Assembly (NCBI RefSeq): GCF_041737375.1
Contig: NZ_JBGSRV010000004.1
Span: 84,055 to 148,054, forward strand
DNA: 64,000 nucleotides
Source: Vampirovibrio sp041737375
Lineage (GTDB): Bacteria; Cyanobacteriota; Vampirovibrionia; Vampirovibrionales; Vampirovibrionaceae
Direction of reading: 5' to 3'
Shown here in pieces: positions 61,658 to 64,000 of the stretch. The notes under the pieces are model-generated. The model was not told the DNA's origin. It saw only the letters and a program-made list of their open reading frames with translations, and searched no databases. Position numbers and translations under genes: made by a program. Position 1 is the first letter of the stretch. Each line of letters starts with the position of its first letter.

Positions 61658-62012
61658 TGACTCAACTATTGTCCGAAAAATTATACGCGGTAGCGTTGAA
61701 GTGCTGGGACTGGATTTTCTAGAAGCCGGTGATGGTGCTGAGGCCTTAGCCATATTATCTAAACAGCACCAGGAAGTTGGCTTGATTTTGCTGGACTGGA
61801 ACATGCCGGTTCTGGACGGATTTTCAACCCTAAAAATGCTAAAAGCCGATGATCGATTTAAAAATATCCCGGTAATGATGGTCACAACCGAAGGGGAAAA
61901 AAACAACATTGTAGAGGCGATTAAGATGGGTGCAAAACACTACCTGACCAAGCCTTTTACACCAGAAGATCTGACAAGCAGAATGCTAGAATGCATCGGC
62001 ACCACATTTTAA
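61632..62012 (+). CDS. CheY-like response regulator (first)
   Basis: 126 residues, single receiver domain: acidic pair Asp9-Asp10, phospho-acceptor Asp55 in LLDWNMP, Thr/Lys of MVTTEGEK and LTKPF. Overlaps cheR by 26 bases. It probably carries the CheA signal to the motor or another output. Confidence 0.93.
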   Translation: MALKILSVDDSTIVRKIIRGSVEVLGLDFLEAGDGAEALAILSKQHQEVGLILLDWNMPVLDGFSTLKMLKADDRFKNIPVMMVTTEGEKNNIVEAIKMGAKHYLTKPFTPEDLTSRMLECIGTTF

Positions 62013-62045
62013 CGACTAATCAATGAAAGGAATGGACTGTCAGAC

Positions 62046-62549
62046 ATGAGCAGCACCACTGAGAAAAACGCATTAGATGCCAATCTGGTCAACGCCATTA
62101 TTGAATCCACCCAAAGCATTTTAAGCACCATGGCTAACTGCACAGCCACGGTTCAGCAAATAAAGCCACAGCCCGATTATGCCCCAACAGGTGATATTTC
62201 TGCCGTAATTGGCATTATGGGCGAGGGTGGCGAAGGCATGATCGCACTGTCTTTCCCATTGAGTCTTGCCAGCATTGTGGTCAGCAAACTATTGGGCGTC
62301 AGCCCAGAACAGGTGTCCTCTGAAGATCGGTGTGACGGCATTGGTGAATTGGTAAATATGATATCAGGCAACACCAAAACAGCGCTTTCAAAACAAAGTG
62401 GCTCAACCTACACTCTCTCATTACCCAGTATCATTCAAGGAAGTGGGCATGAGATCTATACCAGACCCAAAAAATGTCCTTACTTGCTGGTCATTTTTGA
62501 AGCCGAACAACAACAGTTTTCTATCCAGGTTTCATTTAAATTTAATTAA
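62046..62549 (+). CDS. CheX-like CheY-P phosphatase
   Basis: 167 residues of the CheC/CheX/FliY phosphatase family. The active-site Glu-x-x-Asn is in GIGELVNMISGNTKT (about 100-112), and the beta-sheet block ISAVIGIMGEGGEGMIALSF precedes it. It shortens the CheY signal by removing its phosphate. There is only one such motif, as in CheX. It lies between the two cheY genes. Confidence 0.87.
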   Translation: MSSTTEKNALDANLVNAIIESTQSILSTMANCTATVQQIKPQPDYAPTGDISAVIGIMGEGGEGMIALSFPLSLASIVVSKLLGVSPEQVSSEDRCDGIGELVNMISGNTKTALSKQSGSTYTLSLPSIIQGSGHEIYTRPKKCPYLLVIFEAEQQQFSIQVSFKFN

Positions 62550-62562
62550 AAGGAGAATGACG

Positions 62563-62940
62563 GTGAATCACGAATTGAAAGTTCTCGTCGTTGACGATTC
62601 CGCAATTATGAGAAAAGTGATTATTGGAATCCTAAAGGGGTTGAACATTAAGGAAGAAAATATCACTCAGGCTGAAGATGGAGTAGAGGCTGTTAGCCTG
62701 GCCAGCAAAGAACAGTACAATATTATTTTAATGGACTGGAATATGCCCAATATGCTTGGCATTGATGCGGTGATTGCCATTCGAGAAAGCGGCAATAAAA
62801 CGCCCATATTAATGGTGACCACTGAAGGCGAAAAAACGAATGTAGTTAAAGCCATTCAGGCAGGCGCCAACAACTACCTGGTAAAACCCTTTAACGCTGA
62901 AGATTTAAGAGATAAATTTGAGCAGTTAATTGTATCCTAG
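62563..62940 (+). CDS. CheY-like response regulator (second)
   Basis: 125 residues from GTG 62563, which sits seven bases after AAGGAG; the ATG at 62557 is only one base away from that site. Asp-Asp near the start (VVDDSAIMRK), phospho-acceptor Asp58 (LMDWNMPNM), MVTTEGEK and LVKPF. It is close to the first CheY (shared DWNMP and VTTEGEK), so duplication is likely. Last gene of the operon. Confidence 0.92.
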   Translation: MNHELKVLVVDDSAIMRKVIIGILKGLNIKEENITQAEDGVEAVSLASKEQYNIILMDWNMPNMLGIDAVIAIRESGNKTPILMVTTEGEKTNVVKAIQAGANNYLVKPFNAEDLRDKFEQLIVS

Positions 62941-63274
62941 AAACCAGTCAATGCTCCATTAACCCCGAATGTGAAAAGATTCCACGGCACGACTGCCTGG
63001 TAACGATATTGAACTGAGGCCTGCCCCAGTAGATTCACGATGACCGCTTCCAACCCCCTTTCCCCTTTAAGTTATCGTAGACTGTCGGCATCCATCCACC
63101 GTAACCTTTCCATAGAAAAGTATTGAGCGCTGCCCAACATTGGAAACCGTTCAACCGTAAGACTTTTAACGCCCTGAAAAGGCTACATCGCTCCGCTACT
63201 CTGGCTTGACTGAACAATGACGTTTCACTTTTGCCCAATGTCAGCGGTTGAATAAACAGGGCACTTACCCAATA

Positions 63275-63304
63275 AAAAAGCTCACTATTAATAGTGAGCT
63301 TTTT
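63275..63304. terminator. Terminator after the che operon
   Basis: AAAAAGCTCACTATT directly followed by its inverse AATAGTGAGCTTTTT: a 13-15-bp perfect stem with a minimal loop and T tail, on both strands. Confidence 0.8.
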
Positions 63305-63405
63305 GGTGGTACAAGCGCAACGAGGTGAGAACTGTTTTTGTAAATCAATCTGGGCTCATCACATCAATTTTCAATCACATGGTGGCCTAAATCTTTACAA
63401 ATTAA

Positions 63406-63433
63406 AAAAGCCCCCAGCGAACCGGGGGCTTTT
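63406..63433. terminator. Terminator after hicB
   Basis: AAAAGCCCCC/GGGGGCTTTT with an eight-base loop; on the minus strand six T follow. It lies three bases after the hicB stop. Confidence 0.85.
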
Positions 63434-63435
63434 AG

Positions 63436-63804
63436 TTAAGCAGATATTACCGAGTCAACCGCCTGATCAATCAGTTTGTTAATCGATATATTCCGGCGAT
63501 TGGCTTCTTTTGCTATCTGATAGTGTTTCTCAGGCTTTGTGCGGTAGGCGATTTGGCCTTTGAATTCTTCAGGCTTGGGAGGCTCCTGAATAGGCGTCCC
63601 ATCTTCAATAGAGGCTTCAATGTGAAGCTGTAGCGCCTCCATAATGTTCTTCATGGCCTCGTCAGCCGTTTGACCATGAGTAAAACATTTCAGCTCGTTG
63701 ACCCTGGCAAAGTAGTATTCCCCAGCATCATTTTTTTTCTCAATGCTGAACGACCAGGGTAAAGCCAGATAATACTCTAGATTTTTTTCATTACTGTTTG
63801 ACAT
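63436..63804 (-). CDS. hicB: HicB-type antitoxin
   Basis: 122 residues. The N-terminal HicB-like fold (YYLALPWSFSIEKKND, YYFARVNELKCFTHGQTADEAM) is followed by a ribbon-helix-helix DNA-binding end (IAKEANRRNISINKLIDQAV). It would block the HicA mRNA interferase and repress its own operon. It lies 36 bases after the hicA stop, with the toxin first, the usual order. Confidence 0.85.
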   Translation of the reverse strand: MSNSNEKNLEYYLALPWSFSIEKKNDAGEYYFARVNELKCFTHGQTADEAMKNIMEALQLHIEASIEDGTPIQEPPKPEEFKGQIAYRTKPEKHYQIAKEANRRNISINKLIDQAVDSVISA

Positions 63805-63840
63805 GCGCTGCTCCTTTTAGCCTTTGAGGTGGGGGAGGGT

Positions 63841-64000
63841 CTAATGACCCAACCCCCTGAGGATTTCGCAAAGCTGGTGGAGATATACCGGCTTTACCTG
63901 AGAAGCGGCGGGAATGGTGATCCGGCTGGCTCCCTTGGCGAAAGTGATATGGCTTCCAGCTTGGCGGGCGCTGAATCCTAGACCGGTCAATAGGGCTTTG
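63841..64000 (-). CDS. hicA: HicA-type mRNA interferase toxin (partial, cut by the window edge)
   Basis: The last 52 codons are visible, with stop TAG at 63843-63841. LLTGLGFSARQAGSHITFAK includes the GSH motif with the catalytic His, followed by ITIPAAS and LHQLCEILRGLG, matching the HicA dsRBD-like fold (usual length 58-80). It cleaves mRNA; HicB downstream neutralises it. The start is outside the window. Confidence 0.83.
   Translation of the reverse strand, partial: KALLTGLGFSARQAGSHITFAKGASRITIPAASQVKPVYLHQLCEILRGLGH

Larger units (their letters stand above)
62941..63435. other. Intergenic region between the che operon and hicAB
   Basis: About 500 bases. A 67-codon minus-strand frame (63035-63238) has unusual composition and no ribosome site, and is discounted. 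The region carries two terminators, at 63275 and 63406. Possible decayed mobile DNA in the middle cannot be shown. Confidence 0.5.

Noticed and set aside
63035..63238. 67-codon minus-strand frame (Trp/Leu/Arg-rich)
   Set aside because: Lies in AT/GC-mixed spacer with no ribosome site; could be a decayed mobile-element scrap but cannot be shown.
1..64000. tRNA, rRNA and CRISPR genes
   Set aside because: I read the intergenic stretches for cloverleaf or rRNA signatures and short direct repeats and found none; an automated scan could still find a missed tRNA.

Overview
The window is gene-dense chromosomal DNA from a Gram-negative, probably motile bacterium using the standard code (TGA acts as a stop). 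It has an outer-membrane TpsB transporter with its secreted adhesin, signal peptides, a full chemotaxis operon, aerobic-type thiamine synthesis (ThiO) and an Fe-S photolyase-like protein. The gene mix would fit a non-photosynthetic relative of cyanobacteria (Vampirovibrionia/Melainabacteria-like). That placement is a low-confidence guess from gene content; no rRNA is present to test it.

Layout. 1-5.7 kb: membrane glycosyltransferase, PHP phosphoesterase, and a FolE2 plus two 6-pyruvoyl-tetrahydropterin-synthase paralogues (pterin operon). 5.9-12.9 kb: two-partner secretion pair (TpsB, then a 1.7-kaa TpsA adhesin with 243-bp MBG repeats). 13.5-14.8 kb: regulator with four tandem GntR-type winged helices and no effector domain. 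14.9-18.7 kb: proBA and a purple-acid-phosphatase-like enzyme. 19.0-26.4 kb: TPP riboswitch, thiC-thiO-thiS-thiG-thiDE, and a convergent ThiF/MoeB-rhodanese. 26.7-32.4 kb: DUF4168 protein and an aromatic operon (aroG-aroAK-aroC-chorismate mutase-prephenate dehydratase) preceded by a Phe/Tyr-rich leader peptide and a transcription attenuator. 32.6-42.8 kb: Maf-type glycosyltransferase, small zinc ribbon, VOC, hemerythrin-cupin, flavin split barrel, matrixin, MFS and tandem Usp genes, and two small secreted proteins. 43-46.2 kb: cobO, a nicotianamine-synthase/CntL-like enzyme and an unknown membrane protein, downstream of a sigma70-like promoter covered by two Fur-box-like palindromes. 46.4-52.3 kb: selO, FAD oxidoreductase and SDR, divergent from a FeS-BCP photolyase and DUF2071 (likely photo-oxidative stress group). 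52.7-62.9 kb: chemotaxis operon (GAF-GAF receptor, STAS, CheA, CheW, CheB, CheR, CheY, CheX, CheY) whose first gene is split by an intact IS3-family element. 63.4-64.0 kb: hicAB toxin-antitoxin, hicA cut by the window edge.

Three items stand out. First, a classical ribosome-mediated attenuator controls an aromatic operon whose DAHP synthase and prephenate dehydratase both lack recognisable allosteric domains. Second, a Fur-like-controlled locus encodes a nicotianamine-synthase-like enzyme, a possible undescribed metallophore pathway. Third, an IS3 insertion can be excised on paper exactly (4-bp ACCC duplication) to restore the reading frame of the chemoreceptor that heads the che operon. All statements come from reading the sequence; no database search was run.
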